Shown here: positions 37,779 to 47,082 of the stretch, in pieces | How positions within the stretch are numbered: the stretch's first letter is position 1 | Layout: the number at the start of each line of letters is the position of its first letter | Assembly: GCF_007095465.1 (NCBI RefSeq) | Contig: NZ_SDGL01000010.1 | Coordinates: 16,688-80,687 of the forward strand | Length of the DNA: 64,000 nt | Direction: 5' to 3' | From: Lactobacillus mulieris | GTDB lineage: Bacteria > Bacillota > Bacilli > Lactobacillales > Lactobacillaceae | Notes under the pieces: model-generated | Seen by the model: only the letters and a program-made list of their open reading frames with translations | The model's database searches: none | What the model was told of the DNA's origin: nothing | Translations under genes and position numbers: made by a program

Positions 37779-38744
37779 CTAGACTTCTGACTTTAATTTT
37801 ATTTTACAAATGAAAAATGAAGAAATAATTATTACAGTCCCTAGTACTATTAAAGAACACTGGTTAAAATTAAGTTCAGCTTTTTTAAATGATGAATTCC
37901 TCTTGTTCTTCTTATTTTTCATCACTGCCTTTTTTCTGTTCGGCATAGTATACAAGCTTATCGCCTTGTCATCATCATTTAGATAGGTATCAGGTAAACT
38001 TCCATTTGTTTTGGGATTTTCTTTAAGATTTATATTTGGACTGGTTATTTTATTTCTTTTCTCCTCTTCTTTTTTGGAGTTGCTATTTTTATCTTTTAAA
38101 TAAATCTTAACCTGTTGATTAGAATCACCTGTAAATGTATAAGAACTAGGAATTATATTATTATCGATTGAATATTTGTTTTTATCAGGATTAACAATAT
38201 TTAAAGTTATTTTTTCCCCTGACTTTCCAGAATAACTATCTTTGGATAAAATCTCATTAGTAGTTTTATCAATATACTCAACTGAGAGAGTGCGTTCATC
38301 AGGATAGTAAATAATATAATAATTCCTATCCAAATTAGTATTATCAAGACTAGTTAACGTAACTTCAGATTTTGGAATAATTCCATCAGCTAATTTTTCT
38401 TCTTTTTGACCAGTTTCATCTGTTAAGAATGCTGTATACCCTTCTTTTTTAGGCATAGTGTAATTAGGCCACTCAGAACTAACTTCTTTATCCAAAGTAA
38501 ATTTTCTTTGGTTGTTCTCGATTGAAACCTTTTCATCATAAGTTAGAGTTGCTCTATCTTGATGAACTAGTTGAAAATCTTCATCACCATCGACTTTGGC
38601 ATAAATCTTTCTATTAGCAGTAAGTGTTTGATTTTTTATACTTTCAGTTAAACTTGTTGTTTCTGCAAACACTACCCTTGAATTAAAAAACAATAAAAAT
38701 GCAGAAGTAGCAGCAATTTGTGCTGCTTTTTTAAAGAAAATAAT
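37779..38744 (-). CDS. Surface protein with MucBP-like domain and apparent AUU start
   Basis: A protein of about 321 residues. From AUU at 38744 the frame gives a signal peptide: basic KK at 5-6, a hydrophobic core and a likely cleavage after VVFA. AGGAG at 38751-38755 is 6 bases before this AUU, and an in-frame TAG at 38754-38756 rules out any upstream start. The first standard start, TTG 38693, would cut the signal peptide and has no ribosome site. The mature part has a MucBP-like segment (LSVEYIDKTTNEIL near 150). The C-terminus is a hydrophobic helix and basic tail without LPXTG, so anchoring is probably by membrane. It lies between dprA and rnhB, which are close neighbours in related genomes. 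Confidence 0.65.
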   Translation of the reverse strand: MIFFKKAAQIAATSAFLLFFNSRVVFAETTSLTESIKNQTLTANRKIYAKVDGDEDFQLVHQDRATLTYDEKVSIENNQRKFTLDKEVSSEWPNYTMPKKEGYTAFLTDETGQKEEKLADGIIPKSEVTLTSLDNTNLDRNYYIIYYPDERTLSVEYIDKTTNEILSKDSYSGKSGEKITLNIVNPDKNKYSIDNNIIPSSYTFTGDSNQQVKIYLKDKNSNSKKEEEKRNKITSPNINLKENPKTNGSLPDTYLNDDDKAISLYTMPNRKKAVMKNKKNKRNSSFKKAELNFNQCSLIVLGTVIIISSFFICKIKLKSEV

Positions 38745-38815
38745 AGACCTCTCCTATTTCTAATCTGTATTTTTATCATACTATATTTATAAAATATTAC
38801 AAATATAAGCAATTA

Positions 38816-38847
38816 AAAAGAAAAACGACACTCATTCTGAATGTCGC
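38816..38847 (-). terminator. Terminator of the structured RNA
   Basis: On the minus strand GCGACATTC pairs with GAGTGTCG around a five-base loop, followed by TTTTTCTTTTT. One pair is G-U on the minus strand but a mismatch (C-A) on the plus strand, which supports minus-strand transcription. Confidence 0.7.
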
Positions 38848-39003
38848 TTCTGGGGTATTAAAAGCAATTAAACTCGTTTCTTTATAGAAAGGAGGAGAAC
38901 CTATCTAGGGATTCAATAGGCTCTGAATAAAGGATAAATAACGTATGGATTCGATAAGTAAATTACGTTTATACCTAAAGGCGAATCGGTTAATTGCTTT
39001 CAA
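38826..39003 (-). ncRNA. Candidate structured RNA of about 175 nt, class unknown
   Basis: A minus-strand TATAAT lies at 39009-39014 and a terminator at 38816-38847, enclosing a gene-free stretch. The ends of the body pair over 11 bp (AAAGCAATTAA at the 5' end with TTAATTGCTTT near the 3' end). Inside, GGTATAAACGTA can pair with TACGTTATTTATCC, and CCTATTGAATCC with GATAGG, giving a multi-branched fold. It could be a free small RNA, or a leader with an attenuator for the surface protein 80 bases downstream. I do not recognise it as 6S, SRP, tmRNA or a known riboswitch. Confidence 0.5.
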
Positions 39004-39215
39004 GCAATATTATATCATCTTTTATTAAAAATTATTATTATTCGCACTAAGAAATATTATAATTAATTTCACTTTAATCAAAATTGAAAGCTTTTACATC
39101 TTTGATATAATATTTATCTTGTTTTATAAAATAATCATACATAATGTTATTTGGTTGATTTATTAATTTTATTCCAATTAAAATAATATTATAATTAAAA
39201 ATCATGAGGTAAACT

Positions 39216-39644
39216 ATGAAAATTCAAACCACTAAAGATATTAGATCAACTCTTTATCAACAAATTTTAGACTTACGAAAAGAAGTTTTTATAAAAGAAC
39301 AACATGTTCCTGCTAATTTAGAACTTAAAGATGAACAGGGACCTATTTATTATGGTGGCTTAATAAATAATAACCTTGTTTGTTGCGCTCGTGTTAAAGA
39401 AGAACACGATAAAACATGGCATATCCAAAGAGTAGCAACTAAAGCAACTTTTCGTGGCCAAGGACTTAATTCACAACTAATCAAAAGAATTGAAAATGAT
39501 GCCCAGGCTAAAGGGATTTCTACTCTAATTTTAGGAGCCCAAGATCAAGCACAAGGTTTTTATCTAAAACTGGGCTTTAAAGTTGTTGGGGATGCTTTTA
39601 TTGATGCAGGTATAAGTCATCATATGATGCAAAAGAAAATATAA
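39216..39644 (+). CDS. GNAT-family N-acetyltransferase
   Basis: A 142-residue protein with the GNAT fold: RVATKATFRGQGLNSQLIKRIE (about 68-89) is the acetyl-CoA-binding motif, followed by LGAQDQAQGFYLKLGFK. This is the ElaA-like subgroup (VFIKEQHVP near residue 24-32). The acceptor substrate is unknown. It is the only plus-strand gene between dprA and rbgA. Confidence 0.85.
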   Translation: MKIQTTKDIRSTLYQQILDLRKEVFIKEQHVPANLELKDEQGPIYYGGLINNNLVCCARVKEEHDKTWHIQRVATKATFRGQGLNSQLIKRIENDAQAKGISTLILGAQDQAQGFYLKLGFKVVGDAFIDAGISHHMMQKKI

Positions 39645-39665
39645 TTTAACATAATTTTTGAAATG

Positions 39666-39693
39666 TAAAAAGGAGCAAATCGCTCCTTTTTTA
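39666..39693. terminator. Bidirectional terminator
   Basis: AAAAAGGAGC and GCTCCTTTTT pair around AAATC, between the convergent acetyltransferase and rnhB genes. Confidence 0.85.
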
Positions 39694-40449
39694 TTTATTA
39701 AAATCATACTCACTAACAGGTGAAAAACTACGTCTATGAATTGGAGTTGCACCAAATTCTTTAAGTGCGGCAATATGTTTTGCTGTCCCATAACCAGCAT
39801 TATGCTCAAAATCATATTGAGGATAGACCTTGGCGTAATCATTCATTAATTCATCCCTAAAAACCTTGGCAATAATTGATGCAGCCGCAATCGAATTAGA
39901 TTTACTATCGCCTTTAATTAGTTCAATTTGTTTAATATCAACTGGTACATTCATTGCATCTACAAGCAATAAATCAGGCTTAATAGCTAAGTTATTTACT
40001 GCTTGAGCCATTGCCACACGATCAGCTTCGTAAATGTTGATTCTATCAATCAATTCAGGACTACCAACTCCAATTCCGACTGCAACTGCTTTATCCAAAA
40101 TTTGGGGATAAAGTTCTAACCTCTTTTTGGGACTTAATTTTTTAGAGTCATTAACTTCAACTAAATCAAAGCTATCATCTAAAATAACAGCAGCTGTTAC
40201 AACGGGGCCAGCAAGTGGCCCACGTCCTACTTCATCAACACCAGCAACAATTGAACCAGCTTTCCAAGCCTTTTGCTCATACTGGAAACGATTCATAAAA
40301 GCTGCCTTGGCTTTTGCAAGTTTTGCAAGTCGTTTATTGTAGCTTTCAAGGAGTTTTTGAACGCCTTTGCGCTCATCCTTTTGCAAAAGTGCCAGTGTTT
40401 CTGAATCAACCTCACCTTGTAATATTTCTTTTATTTCTTTAATACTCAT
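39691..40449 (-). CDS. rnhB: Ribonuclease HII
   Basis: A 252-residue nuclease that removes ribonucleotides from DNA. The acidic active site is seen in [13 protein letters not shown] (Asp-Glu, about residues 70-82), the Asp of VNDSKKL and the Asp of LLVDAMN. The N-terminal extension of about 65 residues is usual for Firmicutes. The start overlaps the rbgA stop by four bases (ATGA), so the two are coupled. Confidence 0.95.
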   Translation of the reverse strand: MSIKEIKEILQGEVDSETLALLQKDERKGVQKLLESYNKRLAKLAKAKAAFMNRFQYEQKAWKAGSIVAGVDEVGRGPLAGPVVTAAVILDDSFDLVEVNDSKKLSPKKRLELYPQILDKAVAVGIGVGSPELIDRINIYEADRVAMAQAVNNLAIKPDLLLVDAMNVPVDIKQIELIKGDSKSNSIAAASIIAKVFRDELMNDYAKVYPQYDFEHNAGYGTAKHIAALKEFGATPIHRRSFSPVSEYDFNK

Positions 40450-41288
40450 GCTTCAACTTTTTCTAAATTAATTCTACCTAGTCGGCCTTTACGTAACTGA
40501 TTAAGCAAGAATAAGCTCATCTTTTCATAATCATCTCGCATACCATATTTTTCTGTCATTGCGAGTAATAGCTCAGGCAATGGTAAATCATTTACACTTT
40601 GTTCAGATAAACGACTAAATTTTACCAAGCTCTTAAAATAATTTTCTTTCAAGTATTCCATTACAAATAATGCAACATCATCCGCATGAAACACACTTTC
40701 TTTAATTGAGCCAAGAGCAGCTAGCCTAAAGCCAACAGCTTGATCTTCAAATTTTGGCCAAAGAATACCAGGTGTATCAAGAATTTGTACACTTTCACTT
40801 GTTTTAAGCCAACTTTGCCCTTTGGTTACACCTGGACGATCACCAACAATAGCGACATTTCTACCAACTAAGCGATTAATGATTGTTGATTTACCACAGT
40901 TAGGAATTCCAACTAAGCAAATTCTAATGGTAGGATTGCTGGCCCCTTTAGCTTCCAGCTTATCAATCCGATCTTTAGCTGCTAACTTAATCAACTTAAA
41001 TAAAGGAGCCATATTGGTATTGTGTTGAGCATCTAGCTTGAGGACGAACTTTCCGTCACTTTTTAACTTAGCTTCCCATTTATTAATTTCATTAGGGTCA
41101 GCTAAATCAGCTTTATTTAAGATAATAATATGGGGCTTATCCCCTACTATGTCACTAATTAAAGGATTTCTTGATGAAGCAGGAATTCTTGCATCAACTA
41201 CTTCTACAATCACATCAAGTAAACTTAACTTATCTTCTAATTGAACCCGTGCCTTGTTCATGTGGCCAGGATACCATTGAATTGCCAT
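40446..41288 (-). CDS. rbgA: Ribosome biogenesis GTPase RbgA (YlqF)
   Basis: A 280-residue circularly permuted GTPase needed for late 50S assembly. Motif order is G4 (NKAD, about 56-59), G1 (GIPNCGKST, about 126-134), G2 and G3 (DTPG, about 171-174), as expected. The N-terminus [12 protein letters not shown] is diagnostic. It is the first gene of the rbgA-rnhB pair. Confidence 0.95.
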   Translation of the reverse strand: MAIQWYPGHMNKARVQLEDKLSLLDVIVEVVDARIPASSRNPLISDIVGDKPHIIILNKADLADPNEINKWEAKLKSDGKFVLKLDAQHNTNMAPLFKLIKLAAKDRIDKLEAKGASNPTIRICLVGIPNCGKSTIINRLVGRNVAIVGDRPGVTKGQSWLKTSESVQILDTPGILWPKFEDQAVGFRLAALGSIKESVFHADDVALFVMEYLKENYFKSLVKFSRLSEQSVNDLPLPELLLAMTEKYGMRDDYEKMSLFLLNQLRKGRLGRINLEKVEA

Positions 41289-41407
41289 GTAAAAAATCCT
41301 TTCATTTTTATAATTTTATACCTGAAAAAGGGCGTCAGTATTTATAATACCATGATTTGTTGTTGCAGCTAACACTTTCTTTTAACAAAAAAGCACCTAA
41401 TGGTGCT

Positions 41408-43002
41408 TTAATCTTCCTTTGATCCCAAAAATAAAATTTCAGCCATCAAAGTCTCACGATATAATTTTAAAAAACCTTCACGATATTTTTGTTCACTCTG
41501 GGCAATCTGACCTAAATAATTGCGCTCTAGTCGAAAGGCATAGCGATAAACTTCATCTCGAAATTCTCGATCATGTGGCTTCAAATCTGGTCGACGCACG
41601 GTCGTATTCATTTCTTTCAAGAAATCCTTCATTGATACCTCATCTAATTGGGCCTTTAGGTCATATAACAACTGCCTACGCAAAGGTTCAGGTAAATAAA
41701 TTTTGTCCAGTTCAAGCATAGCATACTCAACCATATTTTTTCTAACTTTGCGCATTTCCTTAATTTGGTCAAGATCCGCTACTTTTTTTGGCAATAAGAA
41801 CCTAAAAACAAAGGTCGGAACAACCATACTTAAAATAATTAAAGTAGAACTTGCCAATAAAGCAAAATGAATATCAGATAACTTAATAGTTTCCTCAGTT
41901 AAAGTATAAGCGAGGGCAAAAGTAACAGCACCATGAATTCCTCCCAAACTAAAAGTCCAAGCTCGCTTTTGATTGTGCCTAAATTCTGTTAAAAAAGTAT
42001 AGAAGTATCGAACCAAGACATTAATTACATATAAAAATGCCCCAACTAAAATTGCCATAATTGTTTGTGCATTAAAAATATCTTCTTCTAAGAGTCTAAT
42101 CAATACTAGCCCTAAAATTACAAAGACAGAGCCATTCAAAACATCTGTAAAAATATTGCTTAATTGATTTCCAACAAAAACCATTTGCGGATTGGTCAAC
42201 TTACTTCTCTGGTGTTCTGCATTATGGACTAACCCCGCAACAACAACTGTAATTACACCTGATACATGGATTTCTTCAGCAAAAAATACAACAAAAATGG
42301 TGTCATCAAATAAGCTATTTGAACAGGTGTATTCAGAGAGAAATTACTATTATCTAAACTACTAGATTGCATAGTTTTTTGTCTAATCATTGCTAATAGT
42401 AAAGAACTAATAATTCCTAAAACAATACCACCTACAACAGAAATGAATAATTGACCAACAGATTCAATAATTACCAAATTCTTATTAACATACCAACTGA
42501 CCATCATGGCTAGTAAAATCAAACCAGATGCATCATTAAATAACGATTCATTTCTAAGATAATAGGCAACTTTTCTTGGAACCTTTAGACCATGTGTAAC
42601 ACTTTCACCAGCCGTGGCATCAGTAGGGGTAGCAATTGCAGCAAGTAAAAAACAAAAGGCCATACTCATGCCAGTTAAGTAATACAAACTAAAGCCAGCT
42701 ACTAATTCAATTATTACAATCATGACTACTGTCAAGCCAACTATTGATTTCCAAAATCTCTTAACATAATAAAGCTGTGTATTTTGTCCTTCAAAAAACA
42801 GTAATGGTGCAACAATAAGCTCCATAAAAACTTCAGATTGAAAATCTTCCACTAAATTATTTAATAAAGGCACTAACCCTAGTATCATTCCAAAAAAAAA
42901 AGCCACATAATTGACTGAGATTTTGTGGAAATATGCTTTTTGAAAAACCATCGCCAAATTAGTTGTAAACAAAATCACTAAGGTTGAAATTAAAATATCC
43001 AC
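41408..43002 (-). pseudogene. Na+/H+ antiporter (CPA1/NhaP type), frameshifted
   Basis: Two adjacent frames together encode a sodium/proton antiporter: the N-terminal part (43002-42253) has about seven membrane helices and the ATPTDATAGESVTHGLKVPRK and NDASGLI motifs; the C-terminal part, in another frame, carries the AEEIHVSGVI segment, more helices and a cytosolic helical tail. The shift falls at the T5 run (A5 on plus, 42293-42297): with six T the product would read TPFFVVFFAEE, matching family spacing, so one T appears deleted. It may be a true mutation, slippage-controlled expression or a sequencing error. Confidence 0.82.
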
Positions 43003-43022
43003 GTATCATCACCTTCTAAAAT

Positions 43023-43049
43023 AAAAAAGCCAGGAGAATATCCTGGCCT
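43023..43049 (-). terminator. Terminator after yozE
   Basis: GCCAGGA and TCCTGGC pair around a five-base loop, followed on the minus strand by TTTTTTAT. Confidence 0.8.
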
Positions 43050-43273
43050 TACATATTATCTTTATACAATTCATATGCTCGATCAAAAATTGTCATACTT
43101 GGTAAATATGAAGCATTTAATTCCAAATAATCAGACAATTTTTCATAATCCTGCTCTTGTTTTGGAAATTGTTGATCGTGTTGTGCATTATTAGCAAATT
43201 CAGCAATTTCATCATGTGAATCAGGATTTCTTTGTGTCATTAAGAATCGATAAAAACTTTCTCGATAAGCCAT
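43049..43273 (-). CDS. yozE: YozE/UPF0346 family small protein
   Basis: A 74-residue helical protein with the YozE SAM-like fold, starting [15 protein letters not shown] and containing [13 protein letters not shown], which are family hallmarks. The cellular role is unknown; the family is widespread in Firmicutes. AAGGAG lies before the ATG. It is monocistronic, with its own terminator. Confidence 0.88.
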   Translation of the reverse strand: MAYRESFYRFLMTQRNPDSHDEIAEFANNAQHDQQFPKQEQDYEKLSDYLELNASYLPSMTIFDRAYELYKDNM

Positions 43274-43380
43274 GTTAGCTCCTTTATTTAATTAAATAAT
43301 ATGTTGATTTAATATTACTATAAATATAATTGGTTATCAAAAAACTGCAAATTACCAAAGTAATTGCAGCTAAATTTAAT

Positions 43381-44223
43381 TTATTCTGAATAAAACATTA
43401 CTGCGTAAGCTCCATGCCCAGCGTGAGTTATAATAATCGGACTAGTTTCTTGAATTAAAATATCCATGTCTGGATTAATTTCTTTAAGCTCATTAGCTAA
43501 TTCTTCCATATCATCTGGTGTATCAACGTAGGAAATACCAAGATGTTTAACATTAGGAGTATTTTTTACCAATTCAATCAAATCTTGATTAAATTTCTTA
43601 GTAAACTTCTTTCCTCTTCCCTTTGCTTTTATATTTAAGACATTAGTAGTCATTTCAAGGAAAAGCCTAATATTAAGCAAAGTAGCTACTCTTCCGGCTA
43701 AAGCACCAAGGCGCCCACCTTTAATAATATTAGTTAAATCAGGCACCATCATTTCAAGATGCATTTGATCTTGCATTTGTTTAAGACGTGCAATAATTTC
43801 ATCGAGTCCTTTATCAGCTTGGGCCATTTTAGCAGCTTCTAAAACTTCAAAGCCCATTGCCCGGTCAGTATAACCTGAATCAAAAATTGTTACATCAAAA
43901 TCTACTAATTCACTAGCTTGTCGAGCAGCATCAACTGTACCGCTCAAGCATTTAGCCATAAAAATCCCCAAAACTTGACTACCATCTGCAGCAAGCTTCT
44001 TAAATTCATCTACAAAGCGTCCAATTGCTGGTTGACTAGTTTTAGGTAATTCATTTGCACTATCCATTTTTTGGATAAAGTCTTTTCGAGTAATATCTTC
44101 GCCATCAACATATGTCTTATCATCAATCGTAATTGAAAGAGGTACGACAGTAATATCATATTTTTCAATTTCTTCTGGACTTAATTGTACTGATGAATCA
44201 GTAATAACTTTAATTTTTGGCAA
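43381..44223 (-). CDS. DegV-family fatty-acid-binding protein (second copy)
   Basis: A 280-residue DegV/FakB-type protein. The N-terminal VITDSSVQLSPEE, the PKTSQPAIG block (about 55-63) and GGRLGALAGRVA (about 168) are intact. It is clearly diverged from the copy at 19199-20083, so the two probably carry different fatty acids, as the paired FakB proteins of other Firmicutes do. FakA is not encoded in the window. Confidence 0.9.
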   Translation of the reverse strand: MPKIKVITDSSVQLSPEEIEKYDITVVPLSITIDDKTYVDGEDITRKDFIQKMDSANELPKTSQPAIGRFVDEFKKLAADGSQVLGIFMAKCLSGTVDAARQASELVDFDVTIFDSGYTDRAMGFEVLEAAKMAQADKGLDEIIARLKQMQDQMHLEMMVPDLTNIIKGGRLGALAGRVATLLNIRLFLEMTTNVLNIKAKGRGKKFTKKFNQDLIELVKNTPNVKHLGISYVDTPDDMEELANELKEINPDMDILIQETSPIIITHAGHGAYAVMFYSE

Positions 44224-44371
44224 AACCTTCGCCTTCCCATCCTTTTGGCTTTAACATATCTTGTATTTTTCTTTGGTATACTATAATGTAAGAAATACAG
44301 GTAAGCATATGTTTACTACAAGTAAATCAAAAATTCTTTAATATAGTAATAATGAATAAAAAGGACAAACA

Positions 44372-45037
44372 ATGAATTTTAAAAAAATTTGGCAAAAACC
44401 GCAACATCAACCAAAAGTTATACCACTTTTGGATAATATATTTTCAGCAATAACTCATGGCATTGGATTTGGTTTAGCAGTTACTGCTCTTGTATTATTA
44501 ATCATTCGAGCAGCATCAACACATTCACCTTTAAGAGTTGTTACCTTTAGTATTTATGGCGCTAGTTTGGTTTTTTTATATTTATTTTCAACGCTCTATC
44601 ATTCCTTAATTTATACTAAGGCTAGAAAAGTATTTCAGATTTTTGATCATTCTTCAATATTTCTTTCAATTGCAGGCTGTTATACTCCATATTCTTTAGT
44701 TGCAATTGGTGGTATTAAGGGGTGGTTAATTTTTGGCATAATTTGGGGAATTACAGTTTTTGGAATTTTATATTACATACTAGCAAAAAACAAAAATAGC
44801 ATCATTGAAGTTATTATGTATATTGCAATGGGCTGGCTGGTAATTTTTTCAGCTCCGCAGTTATACAGTTATCTTGGAACAACTGGTTTTTGGTTACTAG
44901 TTGCTGGCGGAATAAGTTACACAATTGGAGCACTCTTTTATTCAATGATCGGTGTACCAATGATGCACACAGTTTGGCATTTATTTGTTTTAGCTGGTTC
45001 TATTTTGATGTTCTTTTCAGTATTATTTTATGTTTAA
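44372..45037 (+). CDS. Haemolysin III / PAQR-type membrane protein
   Basis: A 221-residue protein with seven predicted membrane helices. Family motifs are NIFSAITHGIGFGLA, the STLYHS block, the FDHSSIF segment and the C-terminal MHTVWHLFVLAGS with metal-binding histidines. Proteins of this YqfA/HlyIII branch are related to PAQR receptors and probably bind zinc as hydrolases; a haemolytic role is not implied. AAGGAC lies before the ATG. Confidence 0.9.
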   Translation: MNFKKIWQKPQHQPKVIPLLDNIFSAITHGIGFGLAVTALVLLIIRAASTHSPLRVVTFSIYGASLVFLYLFSTLYHSLIYTKARKVFQIFDHSSIFLSIAGCYTPYSLVAIGGIKGWLIFGIIWGITVFGILYYILAKNKNSIIEVIMYIAMGWLVIFSAPQLYSYLGTTGFWLLVAGGISYTIGALFYSMIGVPMMHTVWHLFVLAGSILMFFSVLFYV

Positions 45038-45047
45038 TAAGTTAATA

Positions 45048-45090
45048 GCTGGTAAACTTCATTCTTTGAATGATGATTACCAGCTTTTTT
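45048..45090. terminator. Terminator after the haemolysin III-like gene
   Basis: AGCTGGTAA pairs with TTACCAGCT, and inner bases (TTCATTC with GAATGA) extend the stem, followed by T6. It may also end the convergent toxN transcript. Confidence 0.82.
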
Positions 45091-45100
45091 GATTTAGATA

Positions 45101-45583
45101 TTAAAACCCTTTACAAAATTCTTCTAATCGTAAAAAGTCAGGACACAATTTTTGTAAATTTATATGTTTCTCTTTTTCCGTTGTAATTAATCTATATAAA
45201 ATGTGTGAATTATGAATAATTTTATCTTCATATTTATTAATTATTCTCCATTGATTATAAAGTAAGTACCTGTATTTTTCATTTTCATCATCAAAAATAA
45301 TTTCTTGATACAGTCCTTTTTTCACTGGAAGCATATTATTAATATTCAATACCCCTAAGAACTTATTATTGTGTTGTATTTTAAAAAAAGTTAAATTATT
45401 TTTCATGTATTTATGTTTAGGCTTAGGAGACCCCATAGGTATAAAATATTTTTGAGAATTTTCTTGAACTATGATTCCAACATATGGTCTCTGATTATTA
45501 CCATGATTGATTTTTATATTTTTATCAATTTTTGATAATTGGCATAAATAGTCAGAATCAATTTTATAAAATTTTAGGCTCAT
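45101..45583 (-). CDS. toxN: ToxN/AbiQ-family type III toxin
   Basis: A 160-residue endoribonuclease toxin. Shared ToxN/AbiQ features: LKFYKIDSDYL at the start, RPYVGIIVQ, YFIPMGSPKPKHK (about 50-62), FFKI, LGVLNINNMLPV (about 76-88) and YRYLLYNQWRIIN. Such toxins cleave RNA at A-rich sites, are held in a complex by their repeat RNA antitoxin, and often give phage defence by abortive infection. The antitoxin repeats and attenuating terminator lie directly upstream. The ribosome site is a run of seven G (45591-45597) followed by AAG. Confidence 0.9.
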   Translation of the reverse strand: MSLKFYKIDSDYLCQLSKIDKNIKINHGNNQRPYVGIIVQENSQKYFIPMGSPKPKHKYMKNNLTFFKIQHNNKFLGVLNINNMLPVKKGLYQEIIFDDENEKYRYLLYNQWRIINKYEDKIIHNSHILYRLITTEKEKHINLQKLCPDFLRLEEFCKGF

Positions 45584-45613
45584 AATTCTTCCCCCCCTTT
45601 TATAAAAATACGC

Positions 45614-45640
45614 ATAAAAAAAGATTGCCTAATAGGCAAC
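45614..45640 (-). terminator. Attenuating terminator between toxI repeats and toxN
   Basis: On the minus strand TTGCC pairs with GGCAA around TATTA, followed by TC and a T7 run. A leaky terminator at this place sets the antitoxin-to-toxin ratio in ToxIN systems. Confidence 0.85.
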
Positions 45641-45646
45641 CCTTCT

Positions 45647-45751
45647 CTCTTTTAATTCTCACTTAGAGCTGAGATACACTCCTCTTTTAATTCTCACTTA
45701 GAGCTGAGATACACTCCTCTTTTAATTCTCACTTAGAGCTGAGATACACTC
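45647..45751 (-). ncRNA. toxI: ToxI-type antitoxin RNA, three 35-nt repeats
   Basis: Three perfect, contiguous 35-bp repeats at 45647-45681, 45682-45716 and 45717-45751, with a seven-base start of a fourth unit. On the transcribed minus strand each unit begins GAGTGTATCTCAGCTC and ends GAATTAAAAGAG. Unit length and position fit type III antitoxins, in which the toxin itself cuts the repeat RNA into pseudoknotted units that inhibit it. The tract does not look like CRISPR, as there are no spacers. Confidence 0.9.
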
Positions 45752-45784
45752 CTCTTTACATATTTATTCTACTAAATTTTAAAA

Positions 45785-45790
45785 ATTATA
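45785..45790 (-). promoter_or_regulatory. -10 box of the toxIN operon
   Basis: A consensus TATAAT on the minus strand, about 34 bases before the first repeat. A clear -35 box is not seen. Confidence 0.55.
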
Positions 45791-45806
45791 GCAAATATAT
45801 AACTTG

Positions 45807-46997
45807 TTATTCTGCAATAAAATTCTTAATTGCTTCTTCTTCATTAGCTACTTTGCCATCAACAACAGCTTCGGTAATTTTCGCTAACATCTCTCCTAAA
45901 CTTGGACCCGGCTTAATTCCCCACTCAATTAAGGTAGATCCATCAATGACAAGCTCTTTATTATTTTTAATAGGTAGAGCAACATAACGGTCTATCATTG
46001 CTTCACTATTGACTGGCTGCCCCAAAATTCTAGCTACATCACAAGCAGACATAACTGTATCTTGTCCTGCAAGGAATAGTTCATAATCAGACGGACTGTG
46101 ATCTGATAATAAGTCAAAGAAAAATACAATTTCTTCAACATTCCGAGCCATCTGATTGGAATTCTTCCAATCTCTCATAAATGCAGGAATTTGTTCATTT
46201 GGCAACTTCAATAAAATTGCAATAATTGCCCAAACACTCGCTTCAGTTGATGGCGAAAAAGTTAAACTTGGGAAAACTGATAGTTGCTCTTTTTTTCCGC
46301 GAAAATCTGGTACTTCTTCGCTTAGTTGTGTATCTAAAAAGACCTGAAATGCACTTCTAGCATGTGGTCCCACACACATCTTAACGAATTCTTCTCGAAT
46401 ACGTTCAACAGAAATCTTACTTAATAATTCATGATGGTCACAAATTGCTTGTCTAGTCTTTTCTTCTAGAGAGAACTTCAACTGACTCATGAATCGAACT
46501 GCCCGCATCATTCGTAAAGCATCTTCATTAAAACGCTTTTCTGGATCTCCTACAGCTTTAATCAGACCCTGATTTAAATCATCTAATCCATTAAACAAGT
46601 CATGAATATTGCCATATTCATCCATTGCCAAGGCATTAATGGTAAAATCACGTCGTTTCAAATCTTCTTCTAGATTTTGAACAAATTCGACATGATCAGG
46701 ACGTCGATAATCCTGATAGCCTGATTCTGTTCTAAAAGTCGTAATTTCATAACTATCATCATTGTATAAAACAGTTACAGTGCCATGTTGTATACCAGTA
46801 TCAATACTTCTCTCAAAAAGTTGCTTAACTTCTTCTGGATATGCACTAGTTGCAATATCAACATCGTGAATGTGACGATTCAGTAACAAATCTCGAACAC
46901 TTCCACCAACAAAGTAAGCCTCATAGCCAGCTTGTGTTAAAGTTTGCACAACTGGCAAGGCTTTCATAAATATTTCAGGTAAAGAATTAATTTTCAT
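45807..46997 (-). CDS. cca: CCA-adding tRNA nucleotidyltransferase
   Basis: A 396-residue class II enzyme that adds or repairs the 3' CCA of tRNA. The nucleotidyltransferase motif [25 protein letters not shown] (read in part) is at about 29-53, followed by [12 protein letters not shown] near 115 and the neck region. It is the bacterial Firmicutes type without an HD domain. Undamaged. Confidence 0.95.
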   Translation of the reverse strand: MKINSLPEIFMKALPVVQTLTQAGYEAYFVGGSVRDLLLNRHIHDVDIATSAYPEEVKQLFERSIDTGIQHGTVTVLYNDDSYEITTFRTESGYQDYRRPDHVEFVQNLEEDLKRRDFTINALAMDEYGNIHDLFNGLDDLNQGLIKAVGDPEKRFNEDALRMMRAVRFMSQLKFSLEEKTRQAICDHHELLSKISVERIREEFVKMCVGPHARSAFQVFLDTQLSEEVPDFRGKKEQLSVFPSLTFSPSTEASVWAIIAILLKLPNEQIPAFMRDWKNSNQMARNVEEIVFFFDLLSDHSPSDYELFLAGQDTVMSACDVARILGQPVNSEAMIDRYVALPIKNNKELVIDGSTLIEWGIKPGPSLGEMLAKITEAVVDGKVANEEEAIKNFIAE

Positions 46998-47082
46998 ATC
47001 TTAAAATCATCATTTCTCATTTTAATTTTGTTATCAAAGTTTGTTAAAATAAAAAGTGCAATACATTACGGAGGGTATCATA

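Noticed and set aside
38693..38695. TTG as the start of the surface protein.
   Set aside because: It lacks a ribosome site and would remove most of the signal peptide, whereas AUU 38744 has AGGAG at proper distance.
38826..39003. 6S RNA or tmRNA assignment for the structured RNA.
   Set aside because: The fold I can draw is multi-branched rather than one long rod with a central bubble, and no tRNA-like ends or tag frame are visible.
45647..45751. CRISPR array.
   Set aside because: Repeats are directly adjacent with no spacers, only three units, and a ToxN-type gene follows; it is a type III antitoxin.
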